A stretch of 64,000 nucleotides of DNA. It comes from Saprospiraceae bacterium. Lineage in GTDB: Bacteria; Bacteroidota; Bacteroidia; Chitinophagales; Saprospiraceae. The translations under genes were made by a program, and so were the position numbers. Shown here one piece after another: positions 7,808 to 16,709 of the stretch. The notes below the pieces were generated by a model, which was not told where the DNA came from, did no database searches, and worked only from the letters and a program-made list of their open reading frames with translations. Within the stretch, counting starts at the first letter, position 1. Every line of letters begins with the position of its first letter. The stretch spans positions 62,001 to 126,000 of the forward strand of contig JANQPA010000114.1 in assembly GCA_028285545.1 (NCBI GenBank), in the 5' to 3' direction.

Positions 7808-8554
7808 ATGAATTTTACAGGACAAATAGCCATTATTACCGGAGGAGCTTCTGGGATGGGGGCAGCTACAGCTAAGGAGTTCGTTGCTGCTGGTGGTCAA
7901 GCATACATTGTTGATCGAAATGAAAAACTAGCCTTAAGTCTTGCAGCAGAAAATGATCAGATTACTGCACTGGCAGGAGACGTTAGTGATTCCTCATTTT
8001 GTAATCATGTAGTGCAATATGTAATGGATCAACACAATAGATTAGATGTTGTGGTTAATGCAGCAGGTATAATTTTGAGGGCCGATTCTTTAGCCACAAC
8101 GGATGAGGCCTGGCAAAATATGCTTAATGTCAACGTAAATGGTGTTTTCTTTATGAGTCGGGCAGCTTTAAAACCAATGATTAAGCAGGGTAGAGGAGCT
8201 ATTATCAATTTCGGTTCCATTTGGGGAGATGTGGGGGCTACTAATGTGGTTGCCTATTGTGCCTCTAAAGGAGCGGTTCATCAAATCACTCGAGCTATGG
8301 CATTAGATCATGTAGAAGACGGGATTCGTATTAATGCGGTGTGTCCAGGAGAGGTGAATACCCCTATGCTTAGATCCGGTAGAGAGAAGCCACCAACGGA
8401 TGAAGATATGCGTGCCCTGGCAGATAGTGTACCCATGAAAAGATTAGCTGATCCTTTTGAGATAGCCAAAGTCGTATGTTTTTTAGCCTCCGATGCCGCA
8501 AGTTATATGACTGGTGCCATGGTGCCTGTTGACGCAGGATATACCGCTAGATAA
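7808..8554 (+). CDS. Short-chain dehydrogenase/reductase (classical SDR)
   Basis: This 248-residue protein is a complete classical SDR that would oxidise or reduce an alcohol/ketone with NAD(P). The cofactor motif TGGASGMG lies near residue 11, the NAAG structural motif near 85, the catalytic Ser in FGSIWGD (about 138), and Tyr/Lys in YCASK (about 151-155). The C-terminal segment ends in GAMVPVDAGYTAR, typical of the FabG-like subgroup. An aldo/keto reductase gene follows after 24 bp on the same strand, so the two are probably co-transcribed and may act on one substrate, perhaps a sugar-derived compound. The substrate cannot be read from sequence. Confidence 0.9.
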   Translation: MNFTGQIAIITGGASGMGAATAKEFVAAGGQAYIVDRNEKLALSLAAENDQITALAGDVSDSSFCNHVVQYVMDQHNRLDVVVNAAGIILRADSLATTDEAWQNMLNVNVNGVFFMSRAALKPMIKQGRGAIINFGSIWGDVGATNVVAYCASKGAVHQITRAMALDHVEDGIRINAVCPGEVNTPMLRSGREKPPTDEDMRALADSVPMKRLADPFEIAKVVCFLASDAASYMTGAMVPVDAGYTAR

Positions 8555-8578
8555 TATTATTTTAAAAAGTAAAACTTT

Positions 8579-9577
8579 ATGGATTACCGACTTTTAGGCA
8601 GAACAGGTGTACGGGTTTCACCTTTGTGTTTGGGAACACAAAACTTTGGTGCCCCTACCTCGGAAAAAGAGGCAGGTGCTATGATCAATGTAGCCCTGGA
8701 TAATGGAATTAACCTAATTGATACTGCAAATAGCTATAATGCAGGTGAGGCAGAAAGCATCATTGGCCGTGCACTAGCTAGTAGCGGACGTCGCCACGAA
8801 ACACTTATTGCCAGCAAGGGATATTTCCCAACAGGCCCAGGACCCAATGATCGAGGAAATTCCCGCTTGCATTTAATGCGCGCTTTTGAAGATTCCTTGC
8901 GCAGACTAAAGACCGATTACATTGATTTGTATCAAATTCATAGGCCTTCACCAGAAATTCCTATTGAAGAAACTCTACAGGTATTGACAGATCTGGTTAG
9001 GCAAGGCAAAATTAGATACATTGGCACTTCTACTATGCCTGCATGGCAGCAGATGGAGGCACACATGGTTAGTGAAATGAAAGGACTGGCTCATTTTGTT
9101 ACCGAGCAGCCTCCATACAATTTGTTGGATCGGCGAATTGAGAATGAAGTGATTCCTTTTTGTGTAAAATATAAAAAAGCCCTGATTACCTGGTCTCCTT
9201 TAGCTATGGGAGTTCTTATTGGTCGATATAAAGATGCCAATAATTACCCCGAGGATTCCAGGGCTAAATTGGTTGGGCATGTTTATGCGGATCGGGTCAC
9301 CAGTAGAGGAATTGAAGTCGGTGATCGTTTTGTTGCACTTGCCAACGAATTTGGGATACCCCCGGCACAGTTAGCGGTATTATGGGCCAAAGATCAAATG
9401 GGCGTAACAGCTCCCCTTATTGGCCCAAAATCAGTTGCACAGTTAAAGGAGTTTATTCCCGTGCTAGAGATGACTTTGGATGAAGAAATAAAAAAGGCTT
9501 GTGATGAATTGGTACCACCAGGGAGTGCGGTAGCTGACTTTCACAATACAGCCGCCTGGATGAAAATGAAGGTTTGA
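8579..9577 (+). CDS. Aldo/keto reductase
   Basis: The 332-residue protein is an NADPH-dependent (beta/alpha)8 aldo/keto reductase, cytoplasmic. It starts [20 protein letters not shown] as in the YajO/Tas-type group. The catalytic tetrad is visible: Asp in LIDTANSY, Tyr in the same motif, Lys in IASKGY and His in YQIHRP. The C-terminal cofactor-binding part contains PLIGPKS. The gene lies 24 bp after the SDR and is probably in its operon. The pairing of SDR and AKR suggests conversion of a carbonyl or sugar intermediate, but the specific substrate is unknown. Confidence 0.9.
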   Translation: MDYRLLGRTGVRVSPLCLGTQNFGAPTSEKEAGAMINVALDNGINLIDTANSYNAGEAESIIGRALASSGRRHETLIASKGYFPTGPGPNDRGNSRLHLMRAFEDSLRRLKTDYIDLYQIHRPSPEIPIEETLQVLTDLVRQGKIRYIGTSTMPAWQQMEAHMVSEMKGLAHFVTEQPPYNLLDRRIENEVIPFCVKYKKALITWSPLAMGVLIGRYKDANNYPEDSRAKLVGHVYADRVTSRGIEVGDRFVALANEFGIPPAQLAVLWAKDQMGVTAPLIGPKSVAQLKEFIPVLEMTLDEEIKKACDELVPPGSAVADFHNTAAWMKMKV

Positions 9578-9642
9578 AGGGGGAAATCGGAAATCGGAAG
9601 GGGGAATTGAAAAGAAATTTTTGTTAAAAAACTAATCACATA

Positions 9643-10887
9643 ATGAAAACTTGGCCATACTTAATTTTACTGTTTTTTGCAGTAACCACTTCTTTAACAG
9701 GACAATCCGGAAAGGGAATTTTTGCAGAAGGAAACAATTCTCAAATAGAAAAGGGCCTTCAATTTTTAGATAAAAACCGCAACGAGTATGCACAATGGTT
9801 AATAAAAATTGGACAGATTATTTCCCCATCTGGGAAAGAACAAGAAAGGGCAGAAGCGGTGGCCAAGAAAATGAAGGAAATCGGCTTGGAAGAGGTGAGG
9901 GTCAATGATATGCCAAATGCCATTGGAAAAATTTCTGGAAAAAATGAAAAGGCGATTATCTTTATCAGCACTCTGGATGACTTAGCGGGGGTAGCTGAGC
10001 ATCAGCGAAAATTGAATAAGCCCCCTTATTTGGAAGGCAATAAGATTATTGGTCCCGGAACAAATACTTCCTCCACCAGCGTGTCTATTCTGGCTGCTGC
10101 ACAGGCCATTCTACAATCTGGAAAGACTCCGGAACATGACTTGATATTTGCTGCCGTTGCACAGGAGGAAACTGGTTTAAAAGGTATGAAACATCTATTC
10201 GAAGAATATCGGGATAAAGCCTTAATTTTTGTTGATGTTTTGGGCGATGGACATCGGATAAGCTATGGTGCCCTGGGGATTCATTGGTGGAAAGTTGTTG
10301 CCAGCGGGCCTCCTGGACATACTCTTAGAGGAGGTCGGCCGGATCAACCTAATGTGAACCAGGCCATTGGTAGAGCAATCGATCAGATTTTACAATTGGA
10401 GCATCCTATTATTTATGATGAACTAAGGACCCGGATCAATGTCGGCATGATTTCAAGTGGAAATGTATTTAACCATAAACCGGAATCAGGATTTTTCTCC
10501 CTTGACATTCGATCCTTGGACCAAAAAGTAATTGAAGAAATTGAAACTGAGGTAAAAAAGATTTTGAGAGAAGTATCTATACAAACCAAAATTCAGTTAA
10601 AACTAGAACCCTTTCAGATAATGAATGGAGGACATATCCCCGACTTCGAAAAATCAGCCTTGGTGGAAACCGCTAAGGCGATATCTGAACGTTTAGGCTA
10701 CGAAGCTAGCCTTTCCAATTCTGGTTCCTCAAATATGAATGTAGCTTTAAGTCATAGTTTCCCCGCTATTGGACTTGGTGGCAGCAGAGGTGGACAAAGA
10801 GGTTTTCCAGATGAATGGGCTTATTTGGATGCTATGATGAATACTGCCAAGTTTGTGTTTTTGTATGCCTTTTATGCTAAAAACTAG
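9643..10887 (+). CDS. M20-family metallopeptidase-like protein with lost metal ligands
   Basis: The 414-residue exported protein (signal peptide 1-20, cleavage near LTGQ) follows the M20/PepT-like fold, with a catalytic-type domain, a dimerisation insert containing PPGHT, and a C-terminal half ending in the PDEW motif. The usual HxD ligand motif reads STLDD, so His is replaced by Thr110. The bridging Asp region reads GTNTSS with Asn141. The final His before the PDEW motif is Gly387. The EE pair (175-176) and an Asp (198) remain. Three of five expected ligands are therefore missing, and it may be a pseudoenzyme. The reading frame is intact. An intact M20D gene follows. Confidence 0.75.
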   Translation: MKTWPYLILLFFAVTTSLTGQSGKGIFAEGNNSQIEKGLQFLDKNRNEYAQWLIKIGQIISPSGKEQERAEAVAKKMKEIGLEEVRVNDMPNAIGKISGKNEKAIIFISTLDDLAGVAEHQRKLNKPPYLEGNKIIGPGTNTSSTSVSILAAAQAILQSGKTPEHDLIFAAVAQEETGLKGMKHLFEEYRDKALIFVDVLGDGHRISYGALGIHWWKVVASGPPGHTLRGGRPDQPNVNQAIGRAIDQILQLEHPIIYDELRTRINVGMISSGNVFNHKPESGFFSLDIRSLDQKVIEEIETEVKKILREVSIQTKIQLKLEPFQIMNGGHIPDFEKSALVETAKAISERLGYEASLSNSGSSNMNVALSHSFPAIGLGGSRGGQRGFPDEWAYLDAMMNTAKFVFLYAFYAKN

Positions 10888-10909
10888 AAGGTTGAAAGAA
10901 ATTTTTCAC

Positions 10910-11039
10910 GGGGTTGTGTAAAAACTAAAATTTTTAAAAATTTTAGTTTTTACTTTAATATGTATCTGCCTATAAAAAAGCAAAAAATATATTTTTTTAA
11001 AGTCAATTTTTGGAAAAAATTGACTTTTTACACAACCCC
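10910..11039 (+). repeat. MITE-like double-palindrome element, copy B
   Basis: The ends form a perfect 15-bp terminal inverted repeat: GGGGTTGTGTAAAAA at 10910-10924 and its complement at 11025-11039. Inside are the same two palindromes as in copy A, in the order ACTAAAATTTT hairpin, AT-rich core, GTCAATTTTT hairpin when read towards the downstream gene. The element ends 18 bp before the ATG of the M20D amidohydrolase and so forms its leader. Copy A has the same orientation relative to its own downstream gene. Confidence 0.75.
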
Positions 11040-11057
11040 CTTTTTAAACAAATAGAA

Positions 11058-12377
11058 ATGAGATCAATTGTAATCTTTGTTTTTTTAATTATTTCCATCC
11101 AGGGGTTTACACAAACCTCCTTCAATACGAAACAATTGGATCCTCAAATTGAGGAAATTATCCCTCATTTGATGGAATATCGTAGTCATATTCATCAGAA
11201 CCCGGAAATATCCTACCATGAAACGGAAACTGCTAAATATGTTGCTGATAAACTCAGATCATGGGGATATGAGGTCCATACCAAATACGGGGGTGGCTAT
11301 GGTGTGGTTGGAATTTTGAATAAAGGAGCCAAACCCTATATTGGTATTAGAGCAGATATGGATGCCTTGCCTGTGGAGGAATTAGTGGACAGCCCAATAA
11401 AGTCTACTAAGCGAGCCCTTTTCGAAGGAGTAGAAACAGGAATTTCTCATGCTTGCGGCCATGATGTCCACACTGCTGCTGCTTTAGCCACTGCTGAGCT
11501 GATATCAAAAGATAAGAGTTTTTCTGGGAGTATGATGTTCATTTTTCAGCCTGCAGAAGAAGGAGGAAAAAAGGAAGGTTTATTGAACAGTGGGGCAGAA
11601 CAAATGCTGGCAGATGGTTTATTTGAAGATTTGCCTAAGCCCGAAGTATTGTTTACACTACATGTTATTGGAGGGGCCCCTACGGGTTTTTTCGGACTTA
11701 ATTATGGCCTCCAGTCTGCTAATTCTGCTTTCTTTGAAGTAAAATTAAAAGGAGTACAAGGCCATGGTTCTTCTCCCTGGGTTACAAAAGACCCCATAAG
11801 TTGTGCTGCTCAAATAATTACAACGGCACAAACTGTGGTAAGCAGGGAAGCTGATCTTACGAAAGGAGCGGCTGTGGTTACTTTTGCCTCTATTCATGGT
11901 GGCCTTCGAGAAAATATAATTCCAAGTGAAGTAGTTATGAAAGGGACCATAAGGAATTTGGATACCGATAATCATAATCTTGTCCTAAATTCTTTGAAGA
12001 AAAAAATTAAAGCAGTAGCGGAAATGAATGATATAGAAGCCGATGTGATCTATTATAATCCTGTTCCTGCTTTATATAATAATGCAACCGTCTCAAAAAA
12101 TACAGCACGGGTCTTAAAAAGTATCCCAACAGCTCAAAATGTATCCGATGAAATTCAAGCTGGAACCGGTTATGATGATGCTTCTCAGTTTCACAATTTA
12201 ATTCCTGCCTGCTATTTTTTGGTAGGTGGCGCAGATCCTACTGGCAAAATAAAACCAGGAGGCAATCACACACCCTATTTTTTTATTAGTGATGAGGCAG
12301 TAAAAAATAGTTTTATAGCGTTTGCTTATTTAGTCTATGATTATTTGAATAATCCTTATTTATCAGGTAAGCCTTAG
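11058..12377 (+). CDS. M20D-family amidohydrolase, exported
   Basis: This 439-residue protein has a signal peptide (MRSIVIFVFLIISIQGFTQ) and is a complete M20D amidohydrolase of the hippurate/N-acyl-amino-acid hydrolase group. The metal-binding motif ACGHDVHTAA contains the conserved Cys and His residues. PAEEGG supplies the catalytic and ligand glutamates, LHVIGG a further His, and NHTPYF the last His. It would hydrolyse N-acyl amino acids or small amides in the periplasm. I chose ATG 11058; an in-frame TTG at 11010 would add 16 residues encoded inside the repeat element and would destroy the signal peptide. It follows the degenerate M20 gene. Confidence 0.88.
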   Translation: MRSIVIFVFLIISIQGFTQTSFNTKQLDPQIEEIIPHLMEYRSHIHQNPEISYHETETAKYVADKLRSWGYEVHTKYGGGYGVVGILNKGAKPYIGIRADMDALPVEELVDSPIKSTKRALFEGVETGISHACGHDVHTAAALATAELISKDKSFSGSMMFIFQPAEEGGKKEGLLNSGAEQMLADGLFEDLPKPEVLFTLHVIGGAPTGFFGLNYGLQSANSAFFEVKLKGVQGHGSSPWVTKDPISCAAQIITTAQTVVSREADLTKGAAVVTFASIHGGLRENIIPSEVVMKGTIRNLDTDNHNLVLNSLKKKIKAVAEMNDIEADVIYYNPVPALYNNATVSKNTARVLKSIPTAQNVSDEIQAGTGYDDASQFHNLIPACYFLVGGADPTGKIKPGGNHTPYFFISDEAVKNSFIAFAYLVYDYLNNPYLSGKP

Positions 12378-12426
12378 GTTGATTTTAATTATTTTTGTAG
12401 CGAAGCATAAACATTCCTAAATAGTA

Positions 12427-14277
12427 GTGAAACAGCGTCATCTTTTACTTGTTATTATCGCCGTGACTTACCTTGCCGGAAATTTCATTCTGGAGAGATG
12501 GACATTCGATTTATATTATGGCGATCCTAATGGTTATTACCTCCATGTTGTTTCTTTTTTTGTAAATCAAGACGTGGGAGATTATGATGAAACGATTACT
12601 TCATTAAGAGAAGTAAATCCTGCTTCTGCTGATCCACGGGAAGATAAATATGGTATTCGCCTTACTGACAAAGGAAGGCGATACATTAAATATACACTTG
12701 GGGTGCCATTAATGGAAACCCCATTTTTTTTATTGGCTCATGCCTATGCCAGTCTTAGCAATACTGTCGAAGCCAACGGCTGGACAAAGCCCTATCTTTT
12801 TGCCATTGGCCTTTCGACCATTTTTTATGTTTTAATTGGGTTTTATTTTTTGATCCTGGTTTTGGAAAAACATTTTAATCGCAATGTAACTGCATTGGTC
12901 GTTCTTTCCATTGCTTTTGCTACTAATCTATTTTTCCACGCCACCTATACCACAATGGCCCATGCTTTTTTGTTTTTCGATTATTGTATACTAATTTATT
13001 TGAGTGATCGGTTTTATGAAAAACCTGATTGGAAAAAAGCACTAGGTATAGGAGTAATGGTGGGATTAATCACCCTAACCAGAGTACCGGAAATCATAAG
13101 TGTACTGATTCCCTTGTTATGGGGAGTAGTAAAAGTCAATGATTTAAGAGATCGGATAAGCTTTTTTATTAAACAGTATAAACTACTGATTGTAGCGAGT
13201 CTGGGATTTCTATTTTTATTTTCTATTCAATTTGTTTATTGGTATTATGTCAGCGGGCAACTTGTTTTTAACCCTTATCAAGGTGAAGGGTTCAATTTTT
13301 TAAAACCACACATCTATAAAGGTTGGTTTGACTTTGCCAATGGTTGGCTGGTGTATACCCCAATTATGGGTTTTAGTATAATAGGTTTATTTTATTTAAG
13401 GAAATATGCCCCTGCTTCTTTTTTCCCGATTTTACTTTTCGTCTTCCTTCATGCTTACATTCACTATTCTTATTATGTCTGGACTTACTTCCCTGGATTT
13501 GGCCAAAGACCGATGGTGGAAACGTATCCTTTATTGGCTTTCAGTTTAGCTGCCCTTTATCAAGTGATGTTGAAAAAAAAATGGCTTAAAGTCCTTCTAC
13601 TAATTGCTTTGTTTTGCTTTACACTATTAAATCTTTTCCAAACCTGGCAGATGAAAGAAGGAGTTATTTGGACAGAAAGAGGAAATACCGCTTTTTACAT
13701 GGCTACTTTTGGTCGCTTAAATCCCACTTTAAATAGTTTACGAGCCTTTGATTCCAAGGTCATTCAGCCAGATTCCAGTGAAATAGTTTTTGTGAAAAAT
13801 ATTATAGACGAAGGATTTGAAGATTCTTTACAATACACTACTTCTTCAGAAATAAAGTGGGAGGGACAATCTTCATTCTTTTCACAGGAAGATATGGTTT
13901 GGATAAAAAAAGGGGAGGCTCTTCCAGAAGATGTAGCTCAGGGTTGGCTCGGAATAAGCACTCAAGTCTATATGAGAGGCTCTGATAAAATATGGGGCCG
14001 CCATCAATGCCTAAGTTTAATTGTGATAATTTATAATGAGGATAATATTAAAAGAAAAGAAAGTCACATTGTGCCTTCCTCACATATTGGGAATAAGGAC
14101 TTTAATATCTGGACAACTGGCGAAACAGATCAGTGGGGACAAGCTTCCTTTTTTATGAAAATGCCACACGTTGTGAGGAAGGGATGGACGATCGATATCA
14201 TGATATTGAATACTTATGGACAAAAGCTGTTTTTGGATGACTTGAGAGTCGACCACTTTAAAAAAAGTGGATCTTAA
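12427..14277 (+). CDS. Multi-spanning membrane protein, GT-C glycosyltransferase-like
   Basis: The 616-residue protein has an N-terminal membrane segment, a first loop with YYGDPNGYY (an acidic residue where GT-C enzymes carry theirs), and about ten further hydrophobic segments up to residue 420. A soluble C-terminal domain (about 430-616) looks beta-rich and resembles a carbohydrate-binding or jelly-roll fold. GT-C enzymes use polyprenyl-linked sugar donors, so transfer of a sugar to a lipid or protein is plausible. The start is GTG at 12427, 49 bp after the amidohydrolase stop; no in-frame ATG nearby preserves the first membrane segment. It ends at a strong hairpin shared with the convergent glnN gene. 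Family assignment is tentative. Confidence 0.6.
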   Translation: MKQRHLLLVIIAVTYLAGNFILERWTFDLYYGDPNGYYLHVVSFFVNQDVGDYDETITSLREVNPASADPREDKYGIRLTDKGRRYIKYTLGVPLMETPFFLLAHAYASLSNTVEANGWTKPYLFAIGLSTIFYVLIGFYFLILVLEKHFNRNVTALVVLSIAFATNLFFHATYTTMAHAFLFFDYCILIYLSDRFYEKPDWKKALGIGVMVGLITLTRVPEIISVLIPLLWGVVKVNDLRDRISFFIKQYKLLIVASLGFLFLFSIQFVYWYYVSGQLVFNPYQGEGFNFLKPHIYKGWFDFANGWLVYTPIMGFSIIGLFYLRKYAPASFFPILLFVFLHAYIHYSYYVWTYFPGFGQRPMVETYPLLAFSLAALYQVMLKKKWLKVLLLIALFCFTLLNLFQTWQMKEGVIWTERGNTAFYMATFGRLNPTLNSLRAFDSKVIQPDSSEIVFVKNIIDEGFEDSLQYTTSSEIKWEGQSSFFSQEDMVWIKKGEALPEDVAQGWLGISTQVYMRGSDKIWGRHQCLSLIVIIYNEDNIKRKESHIVPSSHIGNKDFNIWTTGETDQWGQASFFMKMPHVVRKGWTIDIMILNTYGQKLFLDDLRVDHFKKSGS

Positions 14278-14285
14278 ATTTTAAT

Positions 14286-14316
14286 CTTGGTTGGCAGCGG
14301 ACAACTGCCAACCAAG
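14286..14316. terminator. Hairpin between convergent genes, likely bidirectional terminator
   Basis: CTTGGTTGGCAG at 14286-14297 and CTGCCAACCAAG at 14305-14316 form a perfect 12-bp stem with a 7-nt loop between the stop codons of two convergent genes. There is no clear T-run on either side, so termination is inferred from position and stem strength. Confidence 0.6.
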
Positions 14317-14325
14317 GATAAAATA

Positions 14326-16506
14326 TTATCTGGTAAATAATAATTCTCTATATTTCACCAATGGCCATTCTTCATCATCAACCATCAATTCAAGCTTATC
14401 GCAGTGGTAGCGAATTTCTTCAAAATAAGGCTTTACTTTATTACAATATAAGTCTGCCTTTTTTTCCGAAGACTCAAGTTTGTTGGCCTTTTTTCGTTCG
14501 TCAATCATAGCAGTTACTTTTGAATTGATTTCAGCAATGTGCCTGGATATGTCTTTAATCAACTCCATTTGTTCTTTTGCAATCTTTTGAAAATCATCTT
14601 CAAAAATATCCTTTAAGCGCTGTACATTTTCAATAAGTCTGTTTTGGTATTTAATCGCAGTAGGAATAACGTGATTGCGGGCAATGTCTCCTAATACTCT
14701 TCCTTCGATCTGGATTTTCATGGTATATGCTTCCAATTCAATTTCATGTCTTGCTTCCACTTCCACTTTATTCATCACTTCCATTTCTTCGAAAAGGGCA
14801 ATGGCCTCCTTACTAACTTTTGCTTTCAAGGCAGAAGGAGTAGTTTTATTATTCGAAAGACCACGTTTTTTAGCTTCTTTTTCCCATTCTTTGCTGTAGC
14901 CATCTCCTTCAAAAAGTACATGCTTTGAAGATTTGATGTAATCTTTTAGTACTTCTAAGATGGCGTCATCTTTAGACAAATCTTTTCCTTTCTTCAATTT
15001 TTCAACAGAAGCATGAAAATCCTGTAATTGCTTGGCTACGATCATATTTAATACTGTCATAGGGCTAGAACAGTTAGCAGAAGATCCTACAGCCCGGAAT
15101 TCAAACTTATTGCCTGTAAATGCAAATGGTGAAGTTCTATTGCGATCAGTATTATCTAATAATATTTCAGGTATCTTGCTCACTACATCCAAAACACCGC
15201 CACTCTCATCTTCTGTGGAATCTTTTTTGGGGCTGATCAACTCTTCCAGCACAGCTGTTAGCTGAGAACCTATAAATACAGATACAATCGCAGGAGGTGC
15301 TTCATTAGCGCCCAGGCGATGATCATTTCCAGCGGTTGCAATAGAAGCTCTGAGTAATTCCTCATATCTGGCAACTGCTTTGATGGTGTTTACAAAAAAG
15401 GTAAGGAATTGCAAATTCTTTTGGGGGGTACTTCCAGGACTAAGTAGGTTGACGCCTTTATTTGTTGCCAAAGACCAGTTATTGTGTTTTCCAGATCCAT
15501 TAATCCCAGCAAAAGGTTTTTCATGAAATAAGACTTTAAGATTATGTCGATTTCCTACTTTACCCATAATGTCCATTAATAGGGAGTTATGATCCACCGC
15601 CAGGTTGGCTTCTTCAAAGATAGGTGCTAACTCAAACTGATTTGGGGCTACTTCATTATGCCTTGTTTTTACCGGTATTCCCAATTTCATGCATTCAATT
15701 TCCAAATCTCTCATATAGGCCATTGCACGCTCAGGAATGGAGCCAAAATAATGATCATCTAATTGCTGCCCCTTGGCTGGGGAATGTCCAAGTAAAGTTC
15801 GTCCGGCAAGTACCAGATCAGGTCTTGAGGATGCAAGAGCTTTATCTATCAAAAAATATTCTTGTTCCCACCCTAAAGTAGCGTGGACTTTTGTAGCTTC
15901 TTTATCGAAGTATTTGGCAACCTGTGAGGCAGCCTTATCAACCACCGCTAAGGACCTCAATAGAGGTGTTTTATAATCTAAAGCCTCTCCTGTATAGGAA
16001 ACAAAAATAGTTGGAATACACAGGGTGGTTCCATATATGAATGCAGGGGAGCTAGGATCCCAGGCGGTATAACCTCTGGCCTCAAAGGTGTTTCTAATCC
16101 CTCCTGAAGGAAAACTGGATGCATCGGGTTCCTGCTGGGCTAATTGATTTCCTCCAAATAGTTCAATAGCGCCACCGCCTTCAATAGGCTCAAAGAAAGC
16201 ATCGTGTTTTTCGGCAGTACCGCCAGTTAGCGGTTGAAACCAGTGAGTATAATGAGTAGCACCCTTAGCAATAGCCCAATCCTTCATTCCCGCAGCAATT
16301 TGATTGGCCATTTTACGATCAATTTTGGTTCCGTGGTCTATAGCACTCAAAACACTTTTGTAGGCATCTTTGGCCAAAGACTGCCGCATAGCATTTTGAT
16401 TAAAAACGTTGGAGCCAAAAATTTCGGATCGACGGATTTTTTCTTCAGGAAATAGCGGTTTCCTATTCATGGCGTCCTTTAGGACCTGAAATCTAAGACT
16501 TGACAT
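14326..16506 (-). CDS. glnN: Glutamine synthetase type III
   Basis: The 726-residue protein matches the usual length of type III glutamine synthetase and makes glutamine from glutamate, ammonia and ATP. Diagnostic segments include GINGSGKHNNWS (ammonia/glutamate site loop), GNDHRLGANEAPPAI, and NRTSPFAFTGNKFEFRAVGS. The N-terminal (about 1-110) and C-terminal helical extensions are those of GSIII. The start is ATG 16506 (MSSLRFQVLKDA), since a TTG 63 bases upstream only adds an unrelated hydrophobic stretch. It lies upstream of the beta-helix gene's strand neighbour with 140 bp between, so the two are probably separate units. It is a core metabolic gene and shows no anomaly. Confidence 0.96.
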   Translation of the reverse strand: MSSLRFQVLKDAMNRKPLFPEEKIRRSEIFGSNVFNQNAMRQSLAKDAYKSVLSAIDHGTKIDRKMANQIAAGMKDWAIAKGATHYTHWFQPLTGGTAEKHDAFFEPIEGGGAIELFGGNQLAQQEPDASSFPSGGIRNTFEARGYTAWDPSSPAFIYGTTLCIPTIFVSYTGEALDYKTPLLRSLAVVDKAASQVAKYFDKEATKVHATLGWEQEYFLIDKALASSRPDLVLAGRTLLGHSPAKGQQLDDHYFGSIPERAMAYMRDLEIECMKLGIPVKTRHNEVAPNQFELAPIFEEANLAVDHNSLLMDIMGKVGNRHNLKVLFHEKPFAGINGSGKHNNWSLATNKGVNLLSPGSTPQKNLQFLTFFVNTIKAVARYEELLRASIATAGNDHRLGANEAPPAIVSVFIGSQLTAVLEELISPKKDSTEDESGGVLDVVSKIPEILLDNTDRNRTSPFAFTGNKFEFRAVGSSANCSSPMTVLNMIVAKQLQDFHASVEKLKKGKDLSKDDAILEVLKDYIKSSKHVLFEGDGYSKEWEKEAKKRGLSNNKTTPSALKAKVSKEAIALFEEMEVMNKVEVEARHEIELEAYTMKIQIEGRVLGDIARNHVIPTAIKYQNRLIENVQRLKDIFEDDFQKIAKEQMELIKDISRHIAEINSKVTAMIDERKKANKLESSEKKADLYCNKVKPYFEEIRYHCDKLELMVDDEEWPLVKYRELLFTR

Positions 16507-16709
16507 TGTTGTAACAGCTTTTGATGAAAAATAAGCGGACAAAATCCGAATGAAAAACGGAATTTGCAAGCTAAAGCTGAATTATTTGAAATTTTATTGA
16601 AATAAATATGATTTTTTTACAAAATCAAAATTTATTCAAAAGACATCCTATACCTATTAAATGTAATAGGCCGCTTTAAACATTAAGTATTTTTGAATAA
16701 AATTGAGAC

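Noticed and set aside
9577-9612. Purine-rich stretch with repeated AAATCGG after the aldo/keto reductase
   Set aside because: Two short repeats in a G-rich tail; similar to the G-rich stretch at 1154-1180 but too short and simple to call an element.
11010-11057. In-frame upstream extension (TTG start) of the M20D amidohydrolase
   Set aside because: It lies in the end of the repeat element, uses a weak start and would put 16 polar residues before an otherwise perfect signal peptide.
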